Assembly (NCBI GenBank): GCA_963809695.1
Contig: CAWEKI010000010.1
Coordinates: 646,148-710,147, forward strand
From: JAGDMJ01 sp963809695
GTDB taxonomy: Bacteria > Bacteroidota > Ignavibacteria > UBA10030 > UBA6906
Length of the DNA stretch: 64,000 nt
Direction: 5' to 3'
Under the pieces are notes generated by a model. It did no database searches and had not been told where the DNA came from. It worked only from the letters and a program-made list of their open reading frames with translations. Each line of letters opens with the position of its first letter. Within the stretch, counting starts at the first letter, position 1. This document shows positions 35,556 to 45,133 of the stretch, in pieces. The translations under genes were made by a program, and so were the position numbers.

Positions 35556-37574
35556 TCACTTCTGCAATACGAGTTTTCTTGTCTGAACAAACTCGCCAGC
35601 TCGCAGTTCGTAGAAATACACTCCGCTCGCAAGGCCCGCCCCGTTGAAGTGAACTTCGTGGTTGCCTGCCTCCTGCTCTCCCTGCACAAGAGTGGCTACC
35701 CGCTGGCCAAGCGTATTGAAGACGGTCAACGTCACTTGTGACCTTAGAGGCAAACCGTAACGGATTGTCGTCGAAGGGTTGAACGGGTTCGGGTAGTTCT
35801 GATCAATAACGAACTTCTCAGGCAGATTTCGCTGCTGCTCATTGACTCCAGTAACGATGTTATATTTGCCGTTGAGATACTGCTCAATTGCGAGCCGTTG
35901 TGAATCAGTCAGCACTGTATCATAGACAATCGCCTCCGCGAAGTCACACTTCGCTGTAAGTAACGGGACACCGTCAGCTCCAGCAATTCCTCCACCCGAG
36001 CCAGTGGAATCACCCATAGGACCAAAGAAGGATGGACCGGGTTCGTTAACTGACATTGTTGCATTATTGCCATTCCATCGCAATGTTGTATTAAATCTCG
36101 TTTGAAATACTATGCTTATGATCCTCCATTCACCATTTGCGGCTATGTTGGGTGCGCTGGCGAACATCCCCCCGTTAAGGTTTCCGAACAATATGAGATC
36201 AGGAACCCTGTCAAAGCCCCCCCATAGTACAGCGAACCCCTGGGTCGGGCTTCCGCCGAAAGGACCAAAGGTTATGACATGGCTGTTGTGCTCGCCACCA
36301 CCAGAATAGTTTTTGACAACCATGAAAAGAGTGAATTGAGACATGGGAGTTGTACCTGTAAATCCCAACTTATCGTCAAAGCCATCAAATCGCAGTACAG
36401 GTTTTTGATTCAATTCTCCGCCTACAAACAACGGCTGACGCACAGTATTAAACTGAATTGCGTCATTTCCCTTTCCGCTCTGGTCGTGCCATCTGCTCAC
36501 CTTTCCATTGAGTGTGTCTACTCCCGCATCAGCTTTAAGCCACATCTGAAGACCGGTGGCAGGTATTGTTGAAGTTATCATTTCCGACAACGGTCGCCGC
36601 CAAACGCCGTTATTAGTCCCGGCAAAAAGATCGCTCCCGCTGACGGCAAGAGCCTTGACTAGAGTATTCGTCAAACCGATATTGACCGCAGTCCAGTTTG
36701 TGCCGTTGTTTGTGGAAAGAAAGACGCCGCTGCCATAAGTACCAGCAAAGAGATTCGTGCCTGAGAGGGCAAGAGTATGGACATAGTCGTTTGCCGGCAA
36801 CCCTGAATTGACCGCGCTCCAGCTTGTGCCGTTGTTGGTGGAAAGAAAGACGCCGTTGCCAAGAGTCCCGGCAAAGAGATTTGTTCCGCCTGTCCCATTG
36901 GGGCTGGCGACAAAGTCAGAAAAATTACAAAACGTCGGCAACCCCGTGTTGGCCGAAGTCCAGTTTGTGCCGTTATCGGTGGAGCGAAAGACACCGGTAA
37001 CAGTCCCGGCAAAGAGATTCGTTCCACTTACCCCAAGAGCATTGACACCATGGTCTGTCAATCCGTTATTGACCTCAGTCCAGCTTGTGCCGTTGTTTGT
37101 CGAAAGAAAGACACCGCCATCATAAGGACCGGCGGCAAAGAGATTCGTGCCACCTGCCCCTTTGGGGGTCATTGCAAAAGACATCATACCACCATTAGTC
37201 AATCCGTTATTGACCTCAGTCCAGCTTGTGCCGTTGTTTGTGGAAAGAAAGACCCCACCACCATTAGTCCCGGCAAAGAGATTTGTAGAGTCTGTCCCGT
37301 CTGAGGCGGGGCTTACCTCAAGAGCAAAGACAGAAGTGTTCGTCAATCCGTTATTGACCTCAGTCCAGCTTGTGCCGTTGTTTGTGGAAAGAAAGACACC
37401 GCCAACATGAGTCCCGGCAAAGAGATTTGTGCCGCCTGCCCCGTTAGGGCTTACTGCAAAACAACCAATTTCACCACCGTAAGGACCGTTGGTTTGCACC
37501 CATTGGGCATTAACAGAGCCTCCCAGCAATAACGAGAGCAGGCAAAGTACCAAAACAGATCGTAGATTGTTCAT
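35556..37574 (-). CDS. Exported BNR-like repeat plus LamG protein with T9SS signal
   Basis: A 672-residue exported protein. After a signal peptide (VLVLCLLSLLLGGSVNAQ) about seven repeats of 43-50 residues follow (FLSTNNGTSWTEVNNGLTN, then NLFAGT), a BNR/YCF48-like beta-propeller. One LamG domain (about 360-580) and a T9SS tail (QNYPNPFNPSTTIRYGLP) complete it. A sensing or adhesive role on the cell surface is likely; there are no catalytic residues. The repeat DNA is nearly identical from unit to unit (phrase TTGTGCCGTTGTTTGTGGAA recurs), suggesting active homogenisation. Its 3' part is duplicated in the next gene, 180 bp downstream. ATG at 37574 starts at the signal peptide; the ribosome site AAAGAG is weak. 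Confidence 0.88.
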   Translation of the reverse strand: MNNLRSVLVLCLLSLLLGGSVNAQWVQTNGPYGGEIGCFAVSPNGAGGTNLFAGTHVGGVFLSTNNGTSWTEVNNGLTNTSVFALEVSPASDGTDSTNLFAGTNGGGVFLSTNNGTSWTEVNNGLTNGGMMSFAMTPKGAGGTNLFAAGPYDGGVFLSTNNGTSWTEVNNGLTDHGVNALGVSGTNLFAGTVTGVFRSTDNGTNWTSANTGLPTFCNFSDFVASPNGTGGTNLFAGTLGNGVFLSTNNGTSWSAVNSGLPANDYVHTLALSGTNLFAGTYGSGVFLSTNNGTNWTAVNIGLTNTLVKALAVSGSDLFAGTNNGVWRRPLSEMITSTIPATGLQMWLKADAGVDTLNGKVSRWHDQSGKGNDAIQFNTVRQPLFVGGELNQKPVLRFDGFDDKLGFTGTTPMSQFTLFMVVKNYSGGGEHNSHVITFGPFGGSPTQGFAVLWGGFDRVPDLILFGNLNGGMFASAPNIAANGEWRIISIVFQTRFNTTLRWNGNNATMSVNEPGPSFFGPMGDSTGSGGGIAGADGVPLLTAKCDFAEAIVYDTVLTDSQRLAIEQYLNGKYNIVTGVNEQQRNLPEKFVIDQNYPNPFNPSTTIRYGLPLRSQVTLTVFNTLGQRVATLVQGEQEAGNHEVHFNGAGLASGVYFYELRAGEFVQTRKLVLQK

Positions 37575-37725
37575 ATTTTGACTCTTTCGGTTAAAGAGCT
37601 CATTGGATCGGGTAATTGACCTGATCAAAGGTAGCAAAACTGGAGGGGGGGGGACCTAGTAGATTTGTTTCAATGTCGGGTAATTGTGTTACACGGGGAC
37701 AGAGCAGGCGGGGAGAGGCGGCCGA

Positions 37726-40700
37726 TCAGGAGCGGTTTCCAGTCGTTTTGGTTGAATTGTCGGCCTTCAATGATGATTTCCTGGCATCAGTGGGCACCTT
37801 TCCAAACTGTTTGTGGAAGCACTTTGAGAAATAGGAGGGATCGCTGAACCCGACCTTGTACGCGATTTCTGAGATCGTGCCGGCATCCTTTTGGAGCAAC
37901 TCCAATGCACGGTGGAGGCGAATATAGCGTATGAATTCCCCCGGCCCCTGGTTTGTCAAAGCGGAGAGCTTGCGATGCAATTGCACCCGGCTCATTCCCA
38001 CCATGGCACCGAGCTCTTCGATGTGGAAATCTTCATCGCCTATGTGCTGCTCAACTGCCGCCATGACTTTGTTCAAGAATACATCATCCATGGACGTTAC
38101 GGCAATCTCGCCAGGCTTCAGTGGAACGGAAGCTTTGAAGCGCTCTTTGAGCTTTCGTCTCAAATCCATCAAATTCTTGACTCTTACGAGAAGTTCCTTC
38201 GCATCGAACGGTTTGGTGAGGTAATCATCAGCACCGGTCTCAAGACCTTCGATCTTGTTCTCCTGACCGGCCTTGGCAGTAAGAAGGATGATTGGTACAT
38301 GGCTCGTTTTTTCGTCCAGCTTCAAGGTCCTGCACAGTTCATAGCCATCCATCTTCGGCATCATCACATCGCTGATGATCAGGTCGGGAATCGTTTCCCT
38401 TGCCTTTTCCACCCCCTCTTTCCCGTCATGTGCCTCGAGCACCTGGTAGGATGGGACCAGGTACTGGCGGACATATGCCCTCACGTCGACGTTGTCCTCC
38501 ACAACCAGGACGATGGGGCGTGTGCCATCAGGTGTTTGTACCCCGGCGTCGACCGGCGCAGATTGCACGTGAACCTCCCATTGAGCTGACGTGCGTTCAC
38601 CAATTTCAGTCCTTGGGGCGATTATTTCGTCTGCGGTCAGATGAGCACTCCCCAAGGGAATTCTAATTAGGAACTCAGTTCCCTTCCCCACCACACTCCT
38701 GACACTGATTGTCCCGTGGTGCAATTCCACAAGCTCCTTGGTGAGGGCAAGGCCGATCCCCGTGCCTTCCTGTTCCCGTGTCTGGGAGGCATCGACCTGA
38801 TAGAAGCGGTCGAAGATGTGCGGAAGCTCCGCCTTCGGAATGCCGATACCCGTGTCACCAACGATTATTTCCAAGGAACCGGACGGTTCAGGCGATGACG
38901 TTTGTATGCAAACAGTCACTGTTCCCCCCACTGGCGTGAACTTGAATGCGTTCGAGAGAAGGTTTGTGAGGATTTTCTCCATCTTGTCCTGATCGAAGTA
39001 GAGCTCGATCTCCTTCTTTTCTGCCTGCACATTCAATGCAACGTTCCGCCCATCGGCGGACGATTGGAACGACTGAGCGATCCCTTTGACGAACGGAACG
39101 ATATCTCCCGGAGCAGCCTGCAGCTTCATGCCTCCCGCATCGATTTTGGAGAGATCCAGAAGCTGGTTTATCAAGCGGAGCAAACGTTGCGCGTTGCGAT
39201 GCACCATGGAAAGTTTCTCTCTGGAGGATTCATCGGGCTGAACAGCCTGCAACTCCTCCGTGGGGCCAAGGATGAGCGTGAGGGGAGTCCGAAACTCGTG
39301 CGAGATGTTGGCAAAAAAGCGGGACTTCATCCTGTCCTCTTCTCTCAACGTTCTCGCCTCGACCTGCGTCATTTCGAGCTTGTGACGAGCAAGCAGTCTG
39401 CCGATCTGGAAGCGGCGAATGCCATAGAGCGCACCAATTGCAACCAGACCGTAAAGGAGATAGGCCCAGGTCGTCTTCCACCAGGGTGATGTCACGGTGA
39501 TCCGGACGGACGCGCCTTCCTCGTTCCAGACACCGTCGTTGTTCGATCCCTTTACCCTGAAGACATATTCACCCGGTTCCATGTTTGGGTATCCTGCGTA
39601 GCGACGGGTTCCGGAGTTGACCCAGTCAGGATCAATTCCTTCCATCTTGTAGGCATACTGGTTTCTTTGGGGGCTGATGTAGCTCAGCGCAGCAAACTCG
39701 AATGAAATATAGTTATCCCGATAGGATAGATTCATCTCATTGCTGAGCAGTGTCGGTTTTTCAAATAGCCTGAACTGGGTTACAACGATCGGCGGGACAT
39801 AGGGGTTATCTCGTATACTGTCCGGGTGAAATCGGGTAAGTCCCCCCCCTCCAAAGTACATCTCCCCATTTGTGGTTGTGCATCCGCTCTGGGTACAGAT
39901 AGCGTTGCTTGCAAGCCCATCCGAGACATCGTAATTCTTGAATCGTATCTTTTTCGGATCAAACTTCGAAATACCCTTGAACGTGCCAAGCCAAAGGTCG
40001 CCGTGGTCATCCTCAAGAATTTCGACTACCCCATCGATTGGCAGCCCATCTTTTACAGTAAAATGTGTGAATGTTCCAGCTGCCCGATCGAATCTATCCA
40101 GCCCGTGCTGTCCCCCAACCCACAACGTGTGTGTTCTGTCTTCAAAAACCGTGGATATCAAGTTAGAATTCGGGCTCGCAGGGTTCCGAGGATCATAGCT
40201 GTAACGAACGGTCGTCTTTCTCTCCGGATCATAACACAGCAAGCCCACATCCCACGTGCCAAACCAGAGTATACCGGATGCATCCTCGTAAATACTTATT
40301 ACATCGCTTCCTATCTCCTGCAGGTGAATGACAGAGTGTGCGTCCGGATCAACTGCATAAATACCCCCATCATCTGTCCCCATCCAGAATCGGCCATCGC
40401 GGCTCTCAATCAAACAATTCGACACTCGACGAAACTTGAGGCCCGAAGAATCGTGAAAGCCGGTTACTTGCCCGTGGTGATCGCTCTTGTACAAACCACC
40501 CGATTCTTTGCCAATCCACAGATTACCCTCCCGGTCATCCAAAAGGGGGTAAAAACTTTTATGCAACGGTTGACGAAGAAATGTCTCTGTCTTCGGATCA
40601 AACTTCTTCCACTCATTTGTGGCGTGAATCCATATTCTGTCAGTGTTGTCTCCAAAGGCTTGGGGGAAAATAGTATTGGGGGCCTGAACATCATACGGAT

Positions 40701-41931
40701 AGCTCGTGAAAGGGGGCTTTGCCCGATTCAGTTTGTTTACCCCCTTGTCCGGGGTCGAAACCCAGATTGTTCCGGACCTCTCACAACACACAGACCGAAT
40801 GCCGTTGCTGCTCAGGCTGCCCGGATCTTTTTCATTGTGAACGAAGCGTGTGAAACTCTTTGACTTCTTGTCGAAAACGTTCAGTCCATGATTGTAGGTG
40901 CCTACCCACAATTGCCCAGCTTTGTTCTCGGAAATAGAGGAGACGTCGTTGCCGCTGAGGCTTCTTGGATCCTTTGGGTCGTGCCCATATTGAGTGAACG
41001 TTCCGGCCCTTTGATCAAATGACACCAATCCTGCGCCGCCACCCAGCCAGAGTATCCCTGAGCCATCTTCGTAGATTGCATGTATCCAATTGTCAAAGCG
41101 ATTCATCTGGTTGAAATCGTGCCAGTAGTGGATGAACTTTCCGGACTTCTTATCGAATCTGTTCAGACCACGATCGGTTCCAATCCAGAGCAATCCTTCC
41201 CTGTCCTCACAAATGGACCGGATTGAGTTGTAACCGCTGTCGCCGGGATAAGTGCTATCATCACGAAAACACGTAAACTTCCCGTTAGACCGGTCGAAAA
41301 CATTGAGCCCGTCATCAGTACCAATCCAAAGAAGACCATCCCTGTCTTCGTGAATTGACTTGACAGAGTTACTCCATTTGGTTCCAGACCCCTCGGGATG
41401 GAGCAAGTAATGAGAAAATCTTCCTGTGGCACGGTCAAGCTTATCCAATCCGCGGAGAGTGCCCACCCAGATATTTCCCGCTCTGTCTTCGCAGAGAATT
41501 TCTACAAAAGCGTTGACAAGACTTGCCGGATTTTCGGGATCGGGCCTGTATGATGTAAAGCTGTAACCGTCAAATCTATCAATTCCCTCACCGGTGCCGA
41601 ACCACAAATACCCGATGCTATCTTGATAGATGCAATGAACGTCGCTCCCTGACATACCCTGATCAATGGAGAAATGCTCGAAGGTGAGTTTCGCGTTCTG
41701 GGAACGAGCTAAAGGGAGGACACAAAGAAGGGCCGCTAAAAGGAAGGATGCCTTAAATCCTTGTGAGATGACCTGCGATTTCTTTTCCACATACAGTGCA
41801 TTATCACTCGAAAATTCACTTCCATCCCCGGCCGCGCCGACGTAGGTAGTTGACATCCGTAAGGCCCTCAATTGTGCAGTCGGCAAGCACAGCGCTGATG
41901 GTCGAAGCCCCAGTAAAACCTGCATTTTCAC
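37726..41931 (-). CDS. Hybrid two-component system protein (propeller sensor, kinase, receiver, AraC)
   Basis: A 1401-residue one-chain two-component system. In order: signal/anchor (ASFLLAALLCVLPLARSQ, about 62-79), two seven-bladed Reg_prop propellers (about 85-760; repeats such as DRDGLLWIGTDDGLNVFD), Y_Y_Y domain (about 770-850), transmembrane helix (YLLYGLVAIGALYGI), HisKA with FFANISHEFRTPLTLILGP, HATPase (GDTGIGIPKAELPHIFDRFY), receiver (LIISDVMMPKMDGYELCRT, phosphoacceptor Asp), and AraC-type DNA-binding domain. Such proteins sense periplasmic polysaccharide or envelope cues and drive nearby genes. The true start is unclear: the paralogous sensor at 54031 starts at an ATG that here is out of frame by a one-base change, so a GTG at VEKKSQ or the upstream ATG is used. 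Confidence 0.93.
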   Translation of the reverse strand: MKMQVLLGLRPSALCLPTAQLRALRMSTTYVGAAGDGSEFSSDNALYVEKKSQVISQGFKASFLLAALLCVLPLARSQNAKLTFEHFSIDQGMSGSDVHCIYQDSIGYLWFGTGEGIDRFDGYSFTSYRPDPENPASLVNAFVEILCEDRAGNIWVGTLRGLDKLDRATGRFSHYLLHPEGSGTKWSNSVKSIHEDRDGLLWIGTDDGLNVFDRSNGKFTCFRDDSTYPGDSGYNSIRSICEDREGLLWIGTDRGLNRFDKKSGKFIHYWHDFNQMNRFDNWIHAIYEDGSGILWLGGGAGLVSFDQRAGTFTQYGHDPKDPRSLSGNDVSSISENKAGQLWVGTYNHGLNVFDKKSKSFTRFVHNEKDPGSLSSNGIRSVCCERSGTIWVSTPDKGVNKLNRAKPPFTSYPYDVQAPNTIFPQAFGDNTDRIWIHATNEWKKFDPKTETFLRQPLHKSFYPLLDDREGNLWIGKESGGLYKSDHHGQVTGFHDSSGLKFRRVSNCLIESRDGRFWMGTDDGGIYAVDPDAHSVIHLQEIGSDVISIYEDASGILWFGTWDVGLLCYDPERKTTVRYSYDPRNPASPNSNLISTVFEDRTHTLWVGGQHGLDRFDRAAGTFTHFTVKDGLPIDGVVEILEDDHGDLWLGTFKGISKFDPKKIRFKNYDVSDGLASNAICTQSGCTTTNGEMYFGGGGLTRFHPDSIRDNPYVPPIVVTQFRLFEKPTLLSNEMNLSYRDNYISFEFAALSYISPQRNQYAYKMEGIDPDWVNSGTRRYAGYPNMEPGEYVFRVKGSNNDGVWNEEGASVRITVTSPWWKTTWAYLLYGLVAIGALYGIRRFQIGRLLARHKLEMTQVEARTLREEDRMKSRFFANISHEFRTPLTLILGPTEELQAVQPDESSREKLSMVHRNAQRLLRLINQLLDLSKIDAGGMKLQAAPGDIVPFVKGIAQSFQSSADGRNVALNVQAEKKEIELYFDQDKMEKILTNLLSNAFKFTPVGGTVTVCIQTSSPEPSGSLEIIVGDTGIGIPKAELPHIFDRFYQVDASQTREQEGTGIGLALTKELVELHHGTISVRSVVGKGTEFLIRIPLGSAHLTADEIIAPRTEIGERTSAQWEVHVQSAPVDAGVQTPDGTRPIVLVVEDNVDVRAYVRQYLVPSYQVLEAHDGKEGVEKARETIPDLIISDVMMPKMDGYELCRTLKLDEKTSHVPIILLTAKAGQENKIEGLETGADDYLTKPFDAKELLVRVKNLMDLRRKLKERFKASVPLKPGEIAVTSMDDVFLNKVMAAVEQHIGDEDFHIEELGAMVGMSRVQLHRKLSALTNQGPGEFIRYIRLHRALELLQKDAGTISEIAYKVGFSDPSYFSKCFHKQFGKVPTDARKSSLKADNSTKTTGNRS

Positions 41932-42430
41932 GAAGTGACGCTTTCAGTTCAATATCGCCGCAAGGGCGAAAGCGGGAGGGATTCTACCGCTCAGAAGCCT
42001 CTAGGACGCAAAACGAGGATCTAGTCTAAATAAGTTCCCAAATTAAACGGTATCACCCATGAAAGCCAGATTTCAGGAAAAAAGGGATCCCGGTCGCATG
42101 CGTTCATCGTTCCTCCGCGACAAGTTTATCCGCTTTGATCCGGCAGGATTAGATTCCCGACGTCAGGCTTAAGCCCTCGAGTTTCGCCTTGGTAATGTCC
42201 TTGGGAAGCACTTGGCTTGCGTGCTCTGCGAAGGAAAGTCTCGTCTGCCACCGTGATTCAAATTGCAGCCGACCTACTCAAATGCTCGATGGATCGCCCG
42301 TGTTCGGAGCCAGAAAGACTGCTTGGATACGGAAAAAAGGAAGGCGAAATTGAGGAAGTTGTCGGGTGTCTCCTCGCAATTGCTGGAATGATCTCCTTTG
42401 GATGCGGACACCCGCAGCTTGGGTAACCGC
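39518..42430. repeat. Duplicated sensor-plus-upstream block, copy 1
   Basis: About 2.9 kb closely similar to 54804-57690. It covers the propeller and Y_Y_Y coding part of the sensor plus about 500 bp upstream, and stops abruptly before the transmembrane/kinase part. The upstream 500 bp, which contains no annotated gene, is as well conserved as the coding part. Confidence 0.85.
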
Positions 42431-42449
42431 AGGTTACGAGGCCTGCCAA
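41932..42449. other. Upstream region of hybrid sensor, conserved in its duplicate
   Basis: No supported gene. On the plus strand around 42250-42370 a short frame (KCSMDR, then ERLLGYGKKEGEIEEVVG) is conserved in the copy near 57500-57620 with several silent differences, so it may be the relic of a small gene. Otherwise the region should hold the sensor's promoter. Confidence 0.45.
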
Positions 42450-43016
42450 TTAGTAGATGCCAGGTATGAAGCGTTTGGTCGATGCACAGTAATCGAGATA
42501 TTCGCTACCGAAAGCATGAATGAGGACTTCTTCTTCAATGTGGACCCTGTGGAGAAAAGCCACACATGCTGGGACAAAGATTATCAACAAGCTCAGGTAG
42601 TTCGAGAAGTACAGTCCAAGACCGAGGAACGAAAGCAGAATTCCTGCGTATGCCGGATGGCGGACATAGTGATAGATTCCCTCTTTGATCATTCGGTGAT
42701 TTTTCCTTATCGACACATCCACGGTAAATTGATACTTCAAGGAAAACACGGCGAACCAGCGAACAAACAATCCACAGACGATCAGAGTGATACCAGCAAA
42801 GGGAAATATCCGGGATCCAAATTCAACGTGTCCGATCTGCTGAATGCCGAAAAGAACGCCCAGGTTTACTGACACAAAGATAGTGACCCAAATTTTGCGA
42901 ATCGAGAACCTGTCAAACTGCGCATCCATAGGCTGCGAGTGCTTCATTCGGATGAGGGTGATTTCCGACCCCAACCAGAGGCATGAGACAATGATAATGA
43001 TAACACTTGGGTTCAA
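42450..43016 (-). CDS. Isoprenylcysteine carboxyl methyltransferase-like membrane protein
   Basis: A 188-residue integral membrane methyltransferase of the ICMT/PEMT type. Four to five hydrophobic segments are visible (IIIIVSCLWLGSEI, IWVTIFVSVNLGVLFGI, IFPFAGITLIVCGLFV, ILLSFLGLGLYFSNYLSLLI). The family's C-terminal catalytic region is intact: EGIYHYVRHPAYAGILLSFL and RVHIEEEVLIHAFGSEYLDY carry the RHP.Y and EE motifs for S-adenosylmethionine binding. Bacterial members methylate unknown lipid or protein targets. The start is a TTG with GGAG upstream; the next ATG (MKHSQP) would lose the first membrane helix. It stands alone. Confidence 0.85.
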   Translation of the reverse strand: MNPSVIIIIVSCLWLGSEITLIRMKHSQPMDAQFDRFSIRKIWVTIFVSVNLGVLFGIQQIGHVEFGSRIFPFAGITLIVCGLFVRWFAVFSLKYQFTVDVSIRKNHRMIKEGIYHYVRHPAYAGILLSFLGLGLYFSNYLSLLIIFVPACVAFLHRVHIEEEVLIHAFGSEYLDYCASTKRFIPGIY

Positions 43017-43358
43017 TAGTCGACTCCGAGAGTCACGTGGAGCATTTCAGCCAACGTTTGGACAAACCGCCGTTGCGAGCCGCCGCTATGAATGAATCAG
43101 TTCCGTGACGGCGAGCAATGGAGCGAGGACTTTACATCTAGCCAACCATTGAACTTCCCTCGCCTATCCAGTGTGCGAGTATACCCGCCATGCTTTACCT
43201 TTGGGCGGGCGCCGGTTTGCCGTTTGTTATGTGCAGGCACCTGGCCGATACACCTTCAGCATGCGCATCTTTCATCTCCGCTCTCTGCGCCGCACGTTTT
43301 TATCCGGCCGAGAGAATCGCAAGCTGGATCCGGTTCGAGCACTGGATCACTTCGGGCA
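43017..43358. other. Intergenic stretch without recognised features
   Basis: Short frames on the plus strand have no ribosome sites or family features. Nothing supported. Confidence 0.5.
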
Positions 43359-43745
43359 CTACTCGACTCTGGTCGCAATCCACCACGTCGTGCCGCCTGC
43401 ATCTTTCACTGCACCCCGCTTGTTCTCGTCACTTCTCTTGATCGGTTCCTGGATGCTGGATGCCCCTGCCTCCATTGCACGCTTGTACGCCTTGTCAACG
43501 TCTTGCACGTAGACGTGGACGTGAGATGGCACTGGCGTGATTCCCGGACCACCGTCCGTCAGCATCAGGACGGAATCGTCAAGTTTCACCTCAGCGTGCA
43601 TAATGGTCCCGTCTGAACCGGCAATCTGACGAAGGACTGAGGCCCCGAAGACGTTCGTTAAGAATTCGATTGTCCGCTTGGCACCATTGACAACGAGATA
43701 TGGTGAGATAGTGCAGTAGCCGGTCGGTTTGTATGATATGCTCAT
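43359..43745 (-). CDS. VOC/glyoxalase-superfamily protein
   Basis: A 128-residue protein with the paired beta-alpha-beta-beta-beta fold of the vicinal-oxygen-chelate superfamily. The N-terminal half opens with SPYLVVNGAKRTIEFLTNVFG and continues IMHAEVKLDDSVLMLTDGG. The second half has HVHVYVQDVDKAYKRAMEAG. His and Glu residues at the usual strand ends could bind a metal. The length is that of the PhnB / bleomycin-resistance-like subgroup, whose substrates are rarely known. GAGGAGG precedes the ATG. It stands alone between repeats; no cassette recombination site was found next to it. Confidence 0.88.
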   Translation of the reverse strand: MSISYKPTGYCTISPYLVVNGAKRTIEFLTNVFGASVLRQIAGSDGTIMHAEVKLDDSVLMLTDGGPGITPVPSHVHVYVQDVDKAYKRAMEAGASSIQEPIKRSDENKRGAVKDAGGTTWWIATRVE

Positions 43746-44416
43746 CCCTCCTCCTCACATTGCTGCGTGTACGATTAGTGTATGAGTATGCGAACCTCGT
43801 CAGTGCGGCGCAGAGCCCGAGCTGAATAACTCGATCCCATTCTCAGGTGCTTGCACATAACTAGAGCAAGTACGCTGTACTGCGTACTTACTCTTTGTGA
43901 GCCTATGCAGCCAATTGCAGGACGTGCAATTGAAATCACCAATTTTCCCCCCCAAAGCTCGCCAGTTTGTCCCGATAGCCCTCCGGCTTGGGTAACCGTG
44001 GGATTCTTCGAAGAGCGCCACGAAAATGGCGCCTTTGAGGAGGGAGCACACTGAGACGCACTCTCAGCATGCAGGCTGCCAACGATGCAATGTTGGCTCG
44101 CCCAGTGCCCTCGGGCAGATTCCCGTCCTCCGCCTTTGGCGGAGGACGAGGCTCGTCCTGTTCCGCGAATGCGGAACGGGACGGCGAATCCCGGTCCGCC
44201 CAAAGTTAACGTTATGACGTCGAAGCTAACTCTGTTGGCGGACCGAGGATCCCGCTCTCGTCGTAATTTGTGAACAGTGAGCGGGACTGCCGACCTGTGG
44301 TTAGAAAACTGATTCGTCACAAGAAGCGCCAAATCCATTTTCCCTTTGCCGCTGTTGAGCATGCCACTGTGAGCAGCGTTAGCAGACTGTCAGCTATAGA
44401 TATGGTTTAGCTCTCT
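43746..44416. other. Gene-free stretch with multi-hairpin repeat
   Basis: Holds repeat GR (44106-44297). A long minus-strand frame across this region is formed by the repeat and is not a gene. A phrase CTTGGGTAACCG near 43987 recurs near 42418 and, as CTTGGGCAACCG, near 57667. Confidence 0.6.
44106..44297. repeat. Multi-hairpin repeat GR, copy A
   Basis: Starts TGCCCTCGGGCAGATTC and ends ACTGCCGACCTG. Inside are consecutive stems TCCGCC/GGCGGA, GTTCCGC/GCGGAAC, CGGTCCGCC/GGCGGACCG and CCCGCTC/GAGCGGG. Closely matches copy B (48141-48337). Copy C (47963-48040) keeps the ends but has a different internal hairpin. Confidence 0.8.
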
Positions 44417-44899
44417 TTAGAATTTGTAGTTATCCAAATATCCGATATCCAAGTCATCAGGTAATACCCCAATTGTCACAATAAGAAATGTCAGCGCTTT
44501 TGTTCCTCGCTCCAAATGACCACCGATGACACTATTCTTATCAGACAAAGTTATGTGAGCATGGACGCGTTCATTCAGAATATAACCCTGTAGAGAAATC
44601 AAATCCTTTGGAACTGATGCTACTGCAAATTCCTCGGCTGGAGGCAAGTTCTTATCGCTCACAACATGAAAGTGATAATCTGATACAGAACCAATGCCAG
44701 CCAGAATAGCTGCGTTTCTTATGCCTCCTTTCTTCACAGCCTCATTCAAGCCTGCGAGCAAATCAGTACCAGACCTCATGCGAATAATCTCGATCCGTTC
44801 AAATTTGGAGGTTACGACATGAACATCCGGTATTTTCTCTTGTGAATAGCATTCGATTCCCATTATGAAGAAAATGAAAGAAAGTGATAGAGTTTTCAT
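44417..44899 (-). CDS. Exported PPC/DUF296-domain protein
   Basis: A 160-residue protein. The N-terminus looks like a signal peptide (LSLSFIFFIMGIECYSQ). The rest fits the PPC (plant and prokaryote conserved, DUF296) fold, with RMRSGTDLLAGLNEAVKKGG, AAILAGIGSVSDYHFHVVSD and VHAHITLSDKNSVIGGHL. The conserved HAH..L motif, a metal or ligand site in the family, is present. Prokaryotic members are usually cytosolic trimers, so the apparent export signal is unusual. The DNA is AT-richer than its neighbours. The ribosome site is weak. Confidence 0.87.
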   Translation of the reverse strand: MKTLSLSFIFFIMGIECYSQEKIPDVHVVTSKFERIEIIRMRSGTDLLAGLNEAVKKGGIRNAAILAGIGSVSDYHFHVVSDKNLPPAEEFAVASVPKDLISLQGYILNERVHAHITLSDKNSVIGGHLERGTKALTFLIVTIGVLPDDLDIGYLDNYKF

Positions 44900-45133
44900 G
44901 ATGATAATTCCCTATTCCATGGTACGGCCAGAAAAGATTGGTTGAGTGATCTTACGGTCCTGTAGGCTTCCCGCTCACAAGCACTTCTTATGGCACCTCG
45001 AACTGCACCAGCCTCGAAAACGGGAATCGATCGAACGCTGTACTCGTTTTGAAAAGGAGTAACCTTTCATAGCTGGCCGGGAGCCTTCTCAACAGCCTTG
45101 GCGGTGCGGCAATCGTGGCGGTGCGTCAGGCTC

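Noticed and set aside
37050..37410. Regular 120-150-bp DNA repeats as an intergenic tandem array
   Set aside because: They are the coding units of a beta-propeller protein and stay in frame throughout.
43359..43745. VOC gene as a second integron cassette
   Set aside because: VOC proteins are common cassette cargo, but no GTTRRRY or RYYYAAC cores were found at its flanks.
43775..44362. 195-codon minus-strand frame
   Set aside because: It is formed by repeat GR; the same peptide appears at 48.1-48.4 kb in another context, so it is not a gene.
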